Below are positions 38,379 to 47,064 of a stretch of DNA of 64,000 nt, piece by piece. A program made the position numbers and the translations under genes. The notes below the pieces were generated by a model, which did no database searches, was not told the DNA's origin, and worked only from the letters and a program-made list of their open reading frames with translations. Source of the stretch: Cupriavidus pauculus (GTDB lineage: Bacteria; Pseudomonadota; Gammaproteobacteria; Burkholderiales; Burkholderiaceae); assembly GCF_008801835.1 (NCBI RefSeq), contig NZ_VZOW01000021.1, positions 30,783-94,782 of the forward strand. The letters run 5' to 3'. Every line of letters starts with the position of its first letter. Position 1 is the first letter of the stretch.

Positions 38379-39227
38379 ATGAAATTAGTCCGCGTAGGAA
38401 TGCCCGGCGCCGAGCGTCCGGGTCTGGTAGATGGCGATGGCCGCGTGCGCGACCTGTCCGGCGTGATCGGCAATATCGGGCCCGCGCAACTGGCGCCGGC
38501 CGAGCTGGCGCGGCTGGCGACGATCGATCCGGCCTCGCTGCCGGTGGTGGAAGGTCAGCGCCATGGCGTGCCCTGGACCGGCATCGGCAAGATCATCGCC
38601 ATCGGCCTGAACTACGCCGACCACGCCGCCGAAGCCGGCATGCCGCTGCCTGCCGAACCGATCGTATTCCTGAAGGCCAATACGTCGCTGAATGGCCCGA
38701 ACGATGCGGTGATGTTGCCGTTCGAATCGAACAAGTCCGACTGGGAAGTGGAACTCGGCGTGGTCATCGGCACCACCGCGCGCAACGTGTCCAAGGCGCA
38801 GGCGCTGGAACACGTGGCCGGATACTGCGTGGTCAACGACGTCTCCGAGCGCGAATTCCAGCTCGAGCGCGGCGGCACGTGGGACAAGGGCAAGGGCTGC
38901 GATACGTTCTGCCCGGTCGGCCCATGGCTGGTCACGCGCGACGAAGTGCCCGACGCCCAGAAATTGGGCATGTGGCTCGACGTCAATGGCGAACGCATGC
39001 AGAAAGGCAGCACCGCCACCATGGTTTTCGATGTCGCCACCGTGGTCAGCTACGTCAGCCGCTTCATGACGCTGGAGCCTGGCGATCTGATCGCGACCGG
39101 CACGCCGCCGGGCGTGGGCATGGGCTTCAAGCCGCCGCGCTACCTCAAGGCGGGCGATGTGATGCGGCTGGGCATCGAGGGGCTGGGCGAGCAGAGCCAG
39201 ACCGTCGTGGCATACGGCGAGCGCTGA
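38379..39227 (+). CDS. fumarylacetoacetate hydrolase family protein
   Basis: A 282-residue FAH-family enzyme. The C-terminal FAH fold has GLNYADHAAEAG, the metal-binding DWEVELGVVIG (E-x-E with later D), NDVSEREFQ, and GDLIATGTPPGVGMG. The ATG at 38379 has GAGGAG upstream; the frame opens 11 codons earlier without family sequence. These Mg/Mn-dependent enzymes cleave or hydrate acyl-pyruvate or ureidoglycolate-type substrates in aromatic or purine breakdown. It stands alone, so the pathway cannot be named. Confidence 0.92.
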   Translation: MKLVRVGMPGAERPGLVDGDGRVRDLSGVIGNIGPAQLAPAELARLATIDPASLPVVEGQRHGVPWTGIGKIIAIGLNYADHAAEAGMPLPAEPIVFLKANTSLNGPNDAVMLPFESNKSDWEVELGVVIGTTARNVSKAQALEHVAGYCVVNDVSEREFQLERGGTWDKGKGCDTFCPVGPWLVTRDEVPDAQKLGMWLDVNGERMQKGSTATMVFDVATVVSYVSRFMTLEPGDLIATGTPPGVGMGFKPPRYLKAGDVMRLGIEGLGEQSQTVVAYGER

Positions 39228-39504
39228 AGCGTTCCGGTCGCGAGCGTGGGCCACGCGTCAATGCGGCGCGCCCGCGCATCACGCGCGTTGCACGATGTGC
39301 AAACGTGGCCGAGTGGTGCACGCGTGAGGGTTCCCCACTGAAACATCGTCATACAAAGCGTCGCGTTTCCACACAAAGCGTCCGTTAAGGGCAACAGTTT
39401 TGTGAGGATATGGGGCGCTTTCGCACGAATTCCGCATTCAGGGTTTTACCTATCGACCTCGCGTGAAATACTGTTCCTACATGTCTGCCAACAAAAGCAA
39501 CGCC

Positions 39505-40752
39505 ATGTCTGAACACGCCCCCGAAATCGAATCGATATTGAAAAGCGTATCGGTCCGCCTTGCCAAAGACACCCCCACCCGGTCGTTCTGCACGCTGCAC
39601 GACACGCTCGACTCGCGCGAGGAACTGCAAGACATCCGCCGCGATATCCACCAGCATCCAGAACTCGCCTTCAACGAAGTCCGCACCGCCGAACTTGTCG
39701 CGCGCAAGCTCGAAGGCTGGGGCTATGACGTGACGCGCGGTGTCGGCGGCACCGGTGTCGTGGCGACGCTGCGAGCGGGCGACGGCAAGCGCAGCGTCGG
39801 CATTCGCGCCGACATGGATGCGCTGCCGATCCACGAGCGCTCTGGTCTGCCCTATGCCAGCGTGCACGAGGGCAGGATGCATGCGTGCGGGCACGACGGC
39901 CACACCACCGTGCTGCTTGGCGCGGCCCGGCAATTGGCTCGTACGCGCCACTTCAACGGTACGGTGCATCTGATCTTCCAACCGGCCGAAGAAATCGGCG
40001 CGGGAGGCGGTGCCGAGCGCATGCTCGCCGACGGCCTGTTCGAACGCTTCCCGTGCGATGCCATTTTCGGCTTGCACAACCATCCGGGTGTCGAAGCCGG
40101 TACCTTCATGTTCCGCGCGGGGCCGTTCATGGCGGCCTGCGATACTGTGACGCTGACGATTCGCGGCAAGGGCGGTCACGCGGCTCGGCCGCATCAATCG
40201 ATCGATCCGATCCTGGTGGCCGGCAGCCTTGTGCTGGCGCTGCAGTCGATCGTCGCGCGCAATGTCGATCCCAACGAAACCGCCGTCGTCACGATCGGCA
40301 CGCTGCACGCGGGACATGCGCCAAACGTGATTCCCGATAGCGCGCGCATGGAAATCAGCGTGCGTTCGTTCAGTCCCGAGGTGCGGGCATCGCTGGAATC
40401 GCGGATTCGTCAGTTGGTGACCGCGCACGCGGAAGGCTATGGCGCGACGGTCGATATCGATTACGTGCGCGGCTATCCGGTGCTGGTCAACAGCGAAGCG
40501 GAAACCGAATTCGCGCGGCAGGTGGCCGAGGAGCTGGTCGGCCCCGAACGCGCTATCGGCAACTTCCACCGCATCGCGGGCAGCGAGGATTTCGCGTATT
40601 TCCTGCAGCAGCGCCCCGGATGTTTCGTGCGGATGGGCAACGGTGCAAACCAGCCGCTGCTGCACAACGCTGGCTACGACTTCAACGACGAAAACCTGAC
40701 GGTGGGTGCAGCTTACTGGACGCGCCTGGTGGAACGCTATCTGGCGGACTGA
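39505..40752 (+). CDS. M20 family amidohydrolase (hippurate hydrolase-like)
   Basis: A 415-residue M20D metallo-amidohydrolase. Zinc-site motifs are DIHQHPELAF, RADMDALPIHE, HACGHDGHTT and FQPAEEIGAGG; the C-terminal His is in the IAGSEDFAYF region. A dimerisation domain is inserted near residues 205-320 (GKGGHAARPHQSIDP). Starts at 39463 or 39481 are possible; 39505 gives a shorter N-terminus but still has about 45 residues before the first motif. It should remove acyl groups from amino acids such as hippurate or N-acetyl-diaminopimelate in the cytoplasm. Confidence 0.92.
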   Translation: MSEHAPEIESILKSVSVRLAKDTPTRSFCTLHDTLDSREELQDIRRDIHQHPELAFNEVRTAELVARKLEGWGYDVTRGVGGTGVVATLRAGDGKRSVGIRADMDALPIHERSGLPYASVHEGRMHACGHDGHTTVLLGAARQLARTRHFNGTVHLIFQPAEEIGAGGGAERMLADGLFERFPCDAIFGLHNHPGVEAGTFMFRAGPFMAACDTVTLTIRGKGGHAARPHQSIDPILVAGSLVLALQSIVARNVDPNETAVVTIGTLHAGHAPNVIPDSARMEISVRSFSPEVRASLESRIRQLVTAHAEGYGATVDIDYVRGYPVLVNSEAETEFARQVAEELVGPERAIGNFHRIAGSEDFAYFLQQRPGCFVRMGNGANQPLLHNAGYDFNDENLTVGAAYWTRLVERYLAD

Positions 40753-40868
40753 CGCCGACTGGCCTGTTTCCCCGCCGATACCGGCATTGGCATTGCGAGT
40801 TCGTGGCCATCGCAGCGGCCGGGGTTCTCCGCTGCACGCGGCACTCGCGACGATGGAACCACACGCAA

Positions 40869-41768
40869 CTATTTGAAGAACGCGCTGGGCGGCACGCCGA
40901 ATTGCCGGCGGAACATCGTCGCAAACGCGCTCGGGCTGCCATAGCCCATGTCCAGCGCCACATCCACCACCTTGTCGCCGGCGGCCAGCCGCTGTAGCGC
41001 GGCCAGCAAGCGCGCCTGCTGCCGCCATCGCCCAAACGTCATACCCGTTTCGCGCGCAAAGCGGCGCTGGATCGTCTTTGGATCGATCCCGAGTCTTGCA
41101 CCCCAATCGGCCAGCGTCAGATCGTTGTCGGGACTGCCGACGATCTGCTCGCAAATCTCACGCAGACCGGCGTCCGCGGGACGTGGCAGATGCAACGGCA
41201 GGGTTGGCACGAGCTTCACTTCATCGAGCAGCAGCCGCATCAGGCGCCCATCGCGTGAATCGGGCGAGTAGGTGAGCGGAATATCGATGGCCGCCAGGAT
41301 CAATTCGCGCAGCAGCGGCGAAACGCCCAGCACGGTGCATTGCGTCGGCAGGTCGGGAGCCGCATCGGGGCGGATGTAGGCGGTGCGCATCTGCACGCGG
41401 CCCACCATGCGGATCCAGTGGACGGTGCCGCCGGGCATCCACATGCCGCGCGTGGGCGGCACGATCCACTGGCCCTCGGCCGTCGACACAACCATCACGC
41501 CATGCATTGCGTGCACCAGCTGCGCGTGCGGGTGCTGATGCGGCTTGGTGACGTGGCCGGGCTCGTAGTCCGCGGCCATGGCTGTTACCGGCATCGCGCT
41601 GCGATCGTACTGGAGATAGACGGGATGATCGGCGTAAGTGTCGGCGCGGCTGTCCGCGTCCGGATCGCGCGGCGCGTCGTCAGGCACGCGCTTGCTTCCC
41701 GGTGTGCTGTGGTCGATCCATTGCACGGCCGGCGGGGCGCGCCGCGGCGGGCGAGAAGCACCAGACAT
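40869..41768 (-). CDS. AraC family transcriptional regulator
   Basis: A 299-residue AraC regulator. The N-terminal cupin-like sensor shows HQHPHAQLVHAMHGVMVV, a metal-binding-type HxHxxxQ segment, and GMWMPGGTVHWI. The C-terminal two-HTH domain is complete: LADWGARLGIDPKTIQRRFARE and VVDVALDMGYGSPSAFATMF. The ATG at 41768 has GGAG. It is divergent from the MFS exporter gene 41895-43151 with a 126-base gap, so it probably regulates that exporter, and this arrangement is common for AraC/MFS pairs. Confidence 0.92.
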   Translation of the reverse strand: MSGASRPPRRAPPAVQWIDHSTPGSKRVPDDAPRDPDADSRADTYADHPVYLQYDRSAMPVTAMAADYEPGHVTKPHQHPHAQLVHAMHGVMVVSTAEGQWIVPPTRGMWMPGGTVHWIRMVGRVQMRTAYIRPDAAPDLPTQCTVLGVSPLLRELILAAIDIPLTYSPDSRDGRLMRLLLDEVKLVPTLPLHLPRPADAGLREICEQIVGSPDNDLTLADWGARLGIDPKTIQRRFARETGMTFGRWRQQARLLAALQRLAAGDKVVDVALDMGYGSPSAFATMFRRQFGVPPSAFFK

Positions 41769-41894
41769 GTCCTTTTCTCCAAAGTTGCGACCCCATTCTC
41801 GCAGGACAGGCGCGCAAATGCCAATTAGCATCGTCACACTTTCCCGAGGGGCCAGCGCGCTGGCACCCGGACATCCTGAGACGACGACTGGCCA

Positions 41895-43151
41895 ATGCGC
41901 CCCCGCACCATGAGTACAACCGTCAATCGAGCCCCCGCTGCTCCCGCCGCGCAGAGTGACGCGGCGAAACCCCGCAAGGAAGGCACGCGCTTTCGCGTGT
42001 TGTACGCGATCAGCTTCGCGCATTTCCTCAACGACATGATTCAGTCGCTGATCCTGGCCATCTATCCGATGCTCAAGGGCGGCTTCAATCTGAGCTTTAC
42101 GCAGATCGGCCTGCTGACGCTCACGTATCAGATCACCGCTTCGCTGCTGCAGCCGATTGTCGGGCTCTATACGGACAAGCATCCGAAGCCGCATTCGCTG
42201 GCAATCGGCATGGGCTTCACGCTGTGCGGGCTGCTGCTGCTGTCGGTGGCGCCTACCTATGGCGTGCTGCTGGTGGCCGCGGCGCTGGTCGGAACGGGCT
42301 CGTCGATCTTCCATCCGGAATCGTCGCGCGTGGCGCGGCTGGCATCCGGCGGCCAGCACGGGCTGGCCCAGTCGATCTTCCAGGTGGGCGGGAACGGCGG
42401 CAGCGCGATGGGGCCGCTGCTGGCCGCCGGCATTGTGCATACGCAGGGCAGCGTCGCGTGGTTTTCGCTGGCCGCGCTGCTGGCGATCGCCGTGCTGTGG
42501 CAGATCGGCGGATGGTATGGCCGGCACCTGGCCGAGCGCGCCGCAAAGAAGAAGGCCGCTGGCGTGGCCGTCAACAAGCTGCCCACCTCAACCGTGGTGC
42601 GCGCCATGACCGTGCTGCTGCTGCTGATCTTCTCGAAGTACTTCTACATGGCCAGCCTGAACACGTATTACACGTTCTATCTGATGGAGAAGTTCAGCCT
42701 GCCGCGTCAGACGTCGCAGATCTATCTGTTCCTGTTCCTGTTCGCGGTGGCGGCGGGCACGATCCTGGGCGGTCCGATCGGCGATCGCATCGGCCGCAAG
42801 CGCGTGATCTGGGCGTCGATCCTCGGCGTGGCCCCGTTCACGCTGATGCTGCCGCACGCCAACCTGTTCTGGACGGCCGTGCTGACGGTGATCATCGGTT
42901 TCATCCTGGCCTCGGCGTTCTCGGCAATTCTTGTGTTCGCGCAGGAACTGATTCCCGGCAAGGTCGGGATGGTGTCCGGTCTGTTCTTCGGTTTCGCGTT
43001 CGGCATGGGCGGCATCGGCGCCGCCGTGCTTGGCAAGCTGGCCGATGCGCATGGCATCGAAAGCGTCTACCAGCTCTGCGCGTTCCTGCCGTTGCTGGGT
43101 TTGCTGGCGGTGTTTCTGCCCGATCTGCGCGAAAGGCCGAAGGCAGCCTGA
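41895..43151 (+). CDS. MFS exporter, fosmidomycin-resistance type
   Basis: A 418-residue MFS protein with 12 predicted membrane helices. The hallmark opening of the Fsr subfamily is ISFAHFLNDMIQSLILAIYP, followed by SFTQIGLLTLTYQITASLLQP. The segment GTGSSIFHPESSRVARLASGG is another subfamily feature. A second motif A appears as GPIGDRIGRKRVIW. An ATG at 41910 is an alternative start. It likely exports toxic small molecules; fosmidomycin is only the family namesake. Divergent AraC gene suggests induction by substrate. Confidence 0.9.
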   Translation: MRPRTMSTTVNRAPAAPAAQSDAAKPRKEGTRFRVLYAISFAHFLNDMIQSLILAIYPMLKGGFNLSFTQIGLLTLTYQITASLLQPIVGLYTDKHPKPHSLAIGMGFTLCGLLLLSVAPTYGVLLVAAALVGTGSSIFHPESSRVARLASGGQHGLAQSIFQVGGNGGSAMGPLLAAGIVHTQGSVAWFSLAALLAIAVLWQIGGWYGRHLAERAAKKKAAGVAVNKLPTSTVVRAMTVLLLLIFSKYFYMASLNTYYTFYLMEKFSLPRQTSQIYLFLFLFAVAAGTILGGPIGDRIGRKRVIWASILGVAPFTLMLPHANLFWTAVLTVIIGFILASAFSAILVFAQELIPGKVGMVSGLFFGFAFGMGGIGAAVLGKLADAHGIESVYQLCAFLPLLGLLAVFLPDLRERPKAA

Positions 43152-43257
43152 ACCACGCGCGCGGGCTGAGCGGACCGCCTCCGCCAGCCAGCTGCGGTCC
43201 CTTTCGTGGCGCGTGGTGCACAAGACTGGCGCAGTCGCCTGCACCAGCGTCATGGCG

Positions 43258-44550
43258 TCACTTGCCGGCCTTGTCCTGCGACACGTCCATGATCATGCGC
43301 GTCAGCAGGTACAGGCGCGGCGTCACGGAATTCAGGTCGACGTATTCGGCATCGTTCGAATGCGCGCCAAAGCCGCGTAAGCCAAAGCGCTCGATCACGG
43401 GCGCCTTGGTTGCTGCGGCGGCAAACGCCGCATCGGTGCCGCCACCTTCGGCCGTGTCATAAACGGCCAGTTTTTCGCCGATCTCCGCATAGATGCCTTG
43501 CGCATGCGCGGCAAGTGCGCGCGCGGCGGGCGTCACTTCCAATGGCGGCCGGCGGCGCTCGAACTTCACGCTCACCTTGGTATCGGGAATCAGCGTCTTC
43601 TTGACGCGATCCTGCAGCGTGCGCTCAAGGCCGTCGTAGTCGGCCGTGCGCAATACACGGACATCGGCCTGCGCGGTGGCCACGGCGGGAATCACGTTGC
43701 GATTGGTGCCGGCCTGCGACAGCGTCCAGTTGACCTTGAGCCCGGTGTCCGGATTGGAGAGGTCGCGCATTTGCAGGATCTGGTGCGACATCTCGTACAG
43801 TGCGTTGCGGCCCAGTTCGGGCGAGCTGCCGGCATGCGACGACTTGCCTTCCACCTTCAGGGCGATGGCGCCAATCCCGCTGGTGGCCAGCGACAGGCGG
43901 TCGCCGGTCACGCGCGTGGCTTCACACGAAAATACCGCGTCCTGTTCCGCGCCCAGCTTCGTCAGCATCGCGCGCGCGCCGGGCGAGCTGATTTCCTCGT
44001 CGCCATTGATCAGTACGGTCAGCGTGCCGTAGTCCTTGAAGTTCATCTTCTGCAGGATGGCAACCGTGTGCAGGATCACGGCCACGCCGTTCTTGTCGTC
44101 GGCGATGCCAAGGCCATAGGCGCGATCGCCGTCCACGCGGAACGGCTGCTGCGCCAGCATGCCGCGCAGGTAGACCGTATCCATGTGTGCGATCAGCATG
44201 ATCTTGCGTTTGCCGGTGCCCTTGAACGTGGCATGCACCATCTTGCCCACTTTCTCGGGCGTGTCTCCCATGCGGTAGATGTCGGTGGGCTCCACCAGCC
44301 TGGCATCGCCGCCCATGGCGGCCAGCCGGTCGCGGATCAGCGCGGCGATACGATCGAGCCCTTCGATGTCCTTGCTGCCCGATTCGATCGACACCAGATC
44401 TTTCAGGGTCTCGACCAGGGCCGGTTTTTCCTGTTGCGCAAGCTGGAAGACGGGCTCGACGGGGGCGGCGTGGACCGAGGGCGTGCACAGCGCACCGATC
44501 AGGGCCAGGGCGGCGGGCAGCGACGCCAAACGGGGGCGGAAGGCAGACAT
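43258..44550 (-). CDS. glutamate carboxypeptidase-type M20 peptidase
   Basis: A 430-residue M20A peptidase of the carboxypeptidase G2 type. The N-terminal 28 residues form a signal peptide (cleavage near VHAAPVEP). Zinc ligands are visible as H in LIAHMDTVYLRG, D in GLGIADDKNGVA, and EE in INGDEEISSPG; the late His is in GFGAHSNDAEYVD. The catalytic-dimerisation domain contains GKSSHAGSSPELGRNA. The true start is the ATG at 44550; the same frame is open for another 1.5 kb upstream, an antisense artefact. It should cleave C-terminal glutamate from folates or peptides in the periplasm. Confidence 0.92.
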   Translation of the reverse strand: MSAFRPRLASLPAALALIGALCTPSVHAAPVEPVFQLAQQEKPALVETLKDLVSIESGSKDIEGLDRIAALIRDRLAAMGGDARLVEPTDIYRMGDTPEKVGKMVHATFKGTGKRKIMLIAHMDTVYLRGMLAQQPFRVDGDRAYGLGIADDKNGVAVILHTVAILQKMNFKDYGTLTVLINGDEEISSPGARAMLTKLGAEQDAVFSCEATRVTGDRLSLATSGIGAIALKVEGKSSHAGSSPELGRNALYEMSHQILQMRDLSNPDTGLKVNWTLSQAGTNRNVIPAVATAQADVRVLRTADYDGLERTLQDRVKKTLIPDTKVSVKFERRRPPLEVTPAARALAAHAQGIYAEIGEKLAVYDTAEGGGTDAAFAAAATKAPVIERFGLRGFGAHSNDAEYVDLNSVTPRLYLLTRMIMDVSQDKAGK

Positions 44551-44676
44551 GCGGACAAACTCCTGTTTCTTCTTGGTGAAGGGAAGCCGACATGTTGCGC
44601 GCGCAACGCGCCGCGGTCCAGCACCGCGACGATCTGCGCCAAGACCTGGCATCGGTTTTGCGGCATCATCACGGTC

Positions 44677-44955
44677 ATGAAGTCCGCTGTGCCCCCTCCC
44701 TCCGCAACGTCTGCAATGTCTGCTCGCCCTGCCTGCGCCCACTGCCTTGCCCTGGCCGACGACCCGCGCCGACGCGAACCGCATGCCTGTCTGGCCTTGC
44801 GCAACAACGCGCCGCTGGTCAGCCAGAGCGCAGCCGGCGTGCCTTTCAGCATGATGTCGTTCAGTTGCCGCGAATGCGGTACCGCGTGGCGGCTCTACGA
44901 CCGCGCCAACGAGCTGTTCGTATCGTGGGTGCCAGAGCATCCGCTGGTGCGGTAG
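44677..44955 (+). CDS. small Cys-rich hypothetical protein
   Basis: A 92-residue open frame (ATG 44677; ATG 44716 is an alternative). It contains CAHC, a single Cys in HACLAL, and CREC followed by GTAWRLYDRANELF. Two CxxC pairs of this kind suggest a treble-clef or rubredoxin-like zinc site. No ribosome site is obvious and no family was recognised, but the C-terminal half reads like a real folded segment. It lies between divergent neighbours and could be a lone gene. Confidence 0.5.
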   Translation: MKSAVPPPSATSAMSARPACAHCLALADDPRRREPHACLALRNNAPLVSQSAAGVPFSMMSFSCRECGTAWRLYDRANELFVSWVPEHPLVR

Positions 44956-45111
44956 CCGGCGGCGGCAGGGGACCGGACAGGGCGATCGGCTAAAATCGCG
45001 CCTGACTGGAACGCCGCCGACGCTCACAGGCATTGCCGCGTTCCCCGACAGATCCGCGCGTACCCACGCGCGCCGCAGTCTTTCCACGAATATCCCGCCC
45101 CCGCCCAGACC

Positions 45112-46101
45112 ATGGCCGCTTTCCGTTCCCTGCCACTGCGCGCGCTTTTCGTCGCGCCGATCCTGACCATCACGGCATGCGCCCCGGCGCTGGCCGCCGA
45201 CAACTATCCAAGCCGTCCGATCCGCATGATCGTGGCCTATCCGACCGGCGGCATCAGCGATGCCGTGGCGCGCGCGCTGGGCGAAAAGCTGTCGGTGCAG
45301 ATGGGCACCTCGGTGGTGGTGGAAAACAAGGCCGGCGCCGGTGGCAGCATCGGCATCGACGCCGTTGCCAAGGCCGCTCCCGACGGCTACACGCTGGGCT
45401 TTGCCGCAACCAGCCCGCTCACGCTCAATCCGCACGTGGGGCGCGTCAACTACGATCCGCAACGCGATATCGCACCGGTCATGAGCGTCATGTATTCGCC
45501 GGTGCTGGTGGTGGCCACGCCAAGCTTCACCGGCAAGACGTTCCAGGACCTGATCGCGCAGGCCAAGGCCAAGCCGGGCTCGGTCCGCTGGGCCACGTCC
45601 GGCCTGGGCACGGTCGGGCACGTGATGCTGGAACAGGTGAAGACCAAGGCGAAGGCCGATGTCACGCTGATTCCCTACAAGGGTGCGGGCCAGCAGATGA
45701 ACGATGCGCTGGGCGGACAGTTCGAGGTGATGAGCACCAACGCCAGCCCGATGCTGACCCAGCACATGCAGGCTGGCCGCCTGCACGCCATCGCCGTGGG
45801 CGCGCCCAAGCGCCTGGAAAGCCTGCCCAACGTGCCCACCTTCGACGAACTCGGCTATCCGAAGGCCAACCTCACGTCGACCTTCGGCATCTTCGCGCCG
45901 GGCAAGACGCCGCCAGCCATTCTTAACAAGCTCAACGCAGAACTGAACAAGGCGCTTGCCGAACCGGACGTGCGCGAGCGGCTGATGCGCGGCGGCGAAG
46001 TGCCGACCGGCGGCTCCGCGGCGCAATTCGCCACGGCGATTCGCGCCGAATCGGCCGAGAACGCGCGCATCGTCAAGGAAGCCGGCATCAAGGCCGACTG
46101 A
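45112..46101 (+). CDS. Bug-family tricarboxylate receptor protein
   Basis: A 329-residue periplasmic receptor of the Bug/TctC type. Signal peptide to about residue 29 (PALAAD), then the family signature NYPSRPIRMIVAYPTGGISDAVARAL and VVENKAGAGGSIGIDAVAKA. The ATG has no clear ribosome site. It is an orphan: no transporter or enzyme genes share its strand nearby. It is clearly a paralogue of the receptor at 11528 but not a close copy. Confidence 0.92.
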   Translation: MAAFRSLPLRALFVAPILTITACAPALAADNYPSRPIRMIVAYPTGGISDAVARALGEKLSVQMGTSVVVENKAGAGGSIGIDAVAKAAPDGYTLGFAATSPLTLNPHVGRVNYDPQRDIAPVMSVMYSPVLVVATPSFTGKTFQDLIAQAKAKPGSVRWATSGLGTVGHVMLEQVKTKAKADVTLIPYKGAGQQMNDALGGQFEVMSTNASPMLTQHMQAGRLHAIAVGAPKRLESLPNVPTFDELGYPKANLTSTFGIFAPGKTPPAILNKLNAELNKALAEPDVRERLMRGGEVPTGGSAAQFATAIRAESAENARIVKEAGIKAD

Positions 46102-46153
46102 TCGGCGACCGCTTGCGGCGGGTTTGCACGGCGCTGGCATCGGCTGGCGTCCC

Positions 46154-46876
46154 CTAGGCGAGATCGAGCCGGCTGCCCAGCCGATAGACGGCGCGCAGCA
46201 TCACGCCGTTGAACGGCCATAGCGCCAGCTTGGTCCGGATGCGCGACAGATGACTGTCGATAGTGCGCGCCTGCTCGGACATGGCGGCGTTGCGCCAGAC
46301 CTGATCGATCATGGTCCGCCGCATCACCAGCGTGCCGAGGTTGCGGAACAGCAGCAGCGCCAGCGCATATTCCTTCGGCGACAGCGTTACCGGCACGCCC
46401 TTGACCCAGACCTGGCGTTCGCCCACCGCAAACCGGAACGCGCCGCAGACCAGCTCCTCGGGTGGATTGCCCAGTTCGTCCGGCGGGGCGATGCCGGCCG
46501 GCCCGCACGGCGCGGCGGCACGGCGCGCCAGCGCCTCGATGCGGGCCAGCAGTTCCTTGCCGCGCGCGGGCTGCGGCACGTAGGCGTCGGCACCTTCCGT
46601 CAAACATCGCGCTACATCTTCCTCGGCGTTGCTGGCGCCGAACATCATTACCGGCACGCCCTGCCCGAGCGTGCGCCGGATCCAGCGCAGCAGTTCGTCG
46701 GCATCACCGGCCGCCGCGTCGCGGTCGAGCAGCAGAAGGTCGAAGCGGTCGCGGTGGATGGCGTCGATCATCGCCTGCCCGCAGCGAAAGCGCGCAAGGC
46801 TGTGCCCGCCCGATTGCAGGGCGTGTTCCAGCACCATGGCGCGAGCCGGATTGTCTTCGAGCGCGGCAACCTTCAC
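46154..46876 (-). CDS. OmpR-type response regulator, degenerate receiver A
   Basis: A 240-residue response regulator. The receiver keeps E7/D8 and the acceptor-position Asp (D51 in LLLLDRD), but the conserved Ser/Thr of strand 4 is Gly (G80 in VMMFGAS) and the conserved Lys before Pro is Gln (Q102 in YVPQP). The C-terminal winged helix is complete: VPVTLSPKEYALALLLFRN and RTIDSHLSRIRTKL. It is divergent from a related regulator (47065-47841). No histidine kinase is near, so it may act without normal phosphorylation. Confidence 0.88.
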   Translation of the reverse strand: MKVAALEDNPARAMVLEHALQSGGHSLARFRCGQAMIDAIHRDRFDLLLLDRDAAAGDADELLRWIRRTLGQGVPVMMFGASNAEEDVARCLTEGADAYVPQPARGKELLARIEALARRAAAPCGPAGIAPPDELGNPPEELVCGAFRFAVGERQVWVKGVPVTLSPKEYALALLLFRNLGTLVMRRTMIDQVWRNAAMSEQARTIDSHLSRIRTKLALWPFNGVMLRAVYRLGSRLDLA

Positions 46877-47064
46877 GATGGCCTTCCTTTCGTTCGCTGA
46901 ATGAACGGTAGAGCAGTGCCGGCCATGGTAGGGCGCGCAGCGTTGCGGGCGAAGTAAACATTTGTTGCCGATAAAATGAGGATCGTCTTATAGGATTGGC
47001 GCGCAACTCCCCGTCTAATGGTCGTTGGACAGACAAGCGACGCCCACGGCGGGCGTGACGACGC

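Noticed and set aside
44551..46140. Long upstream extension of the M20 carboxypeptidase frame
   Set aside because: The extension is antisense to the Bug receptor; a signal peptide and family sequence begin only at 44550.
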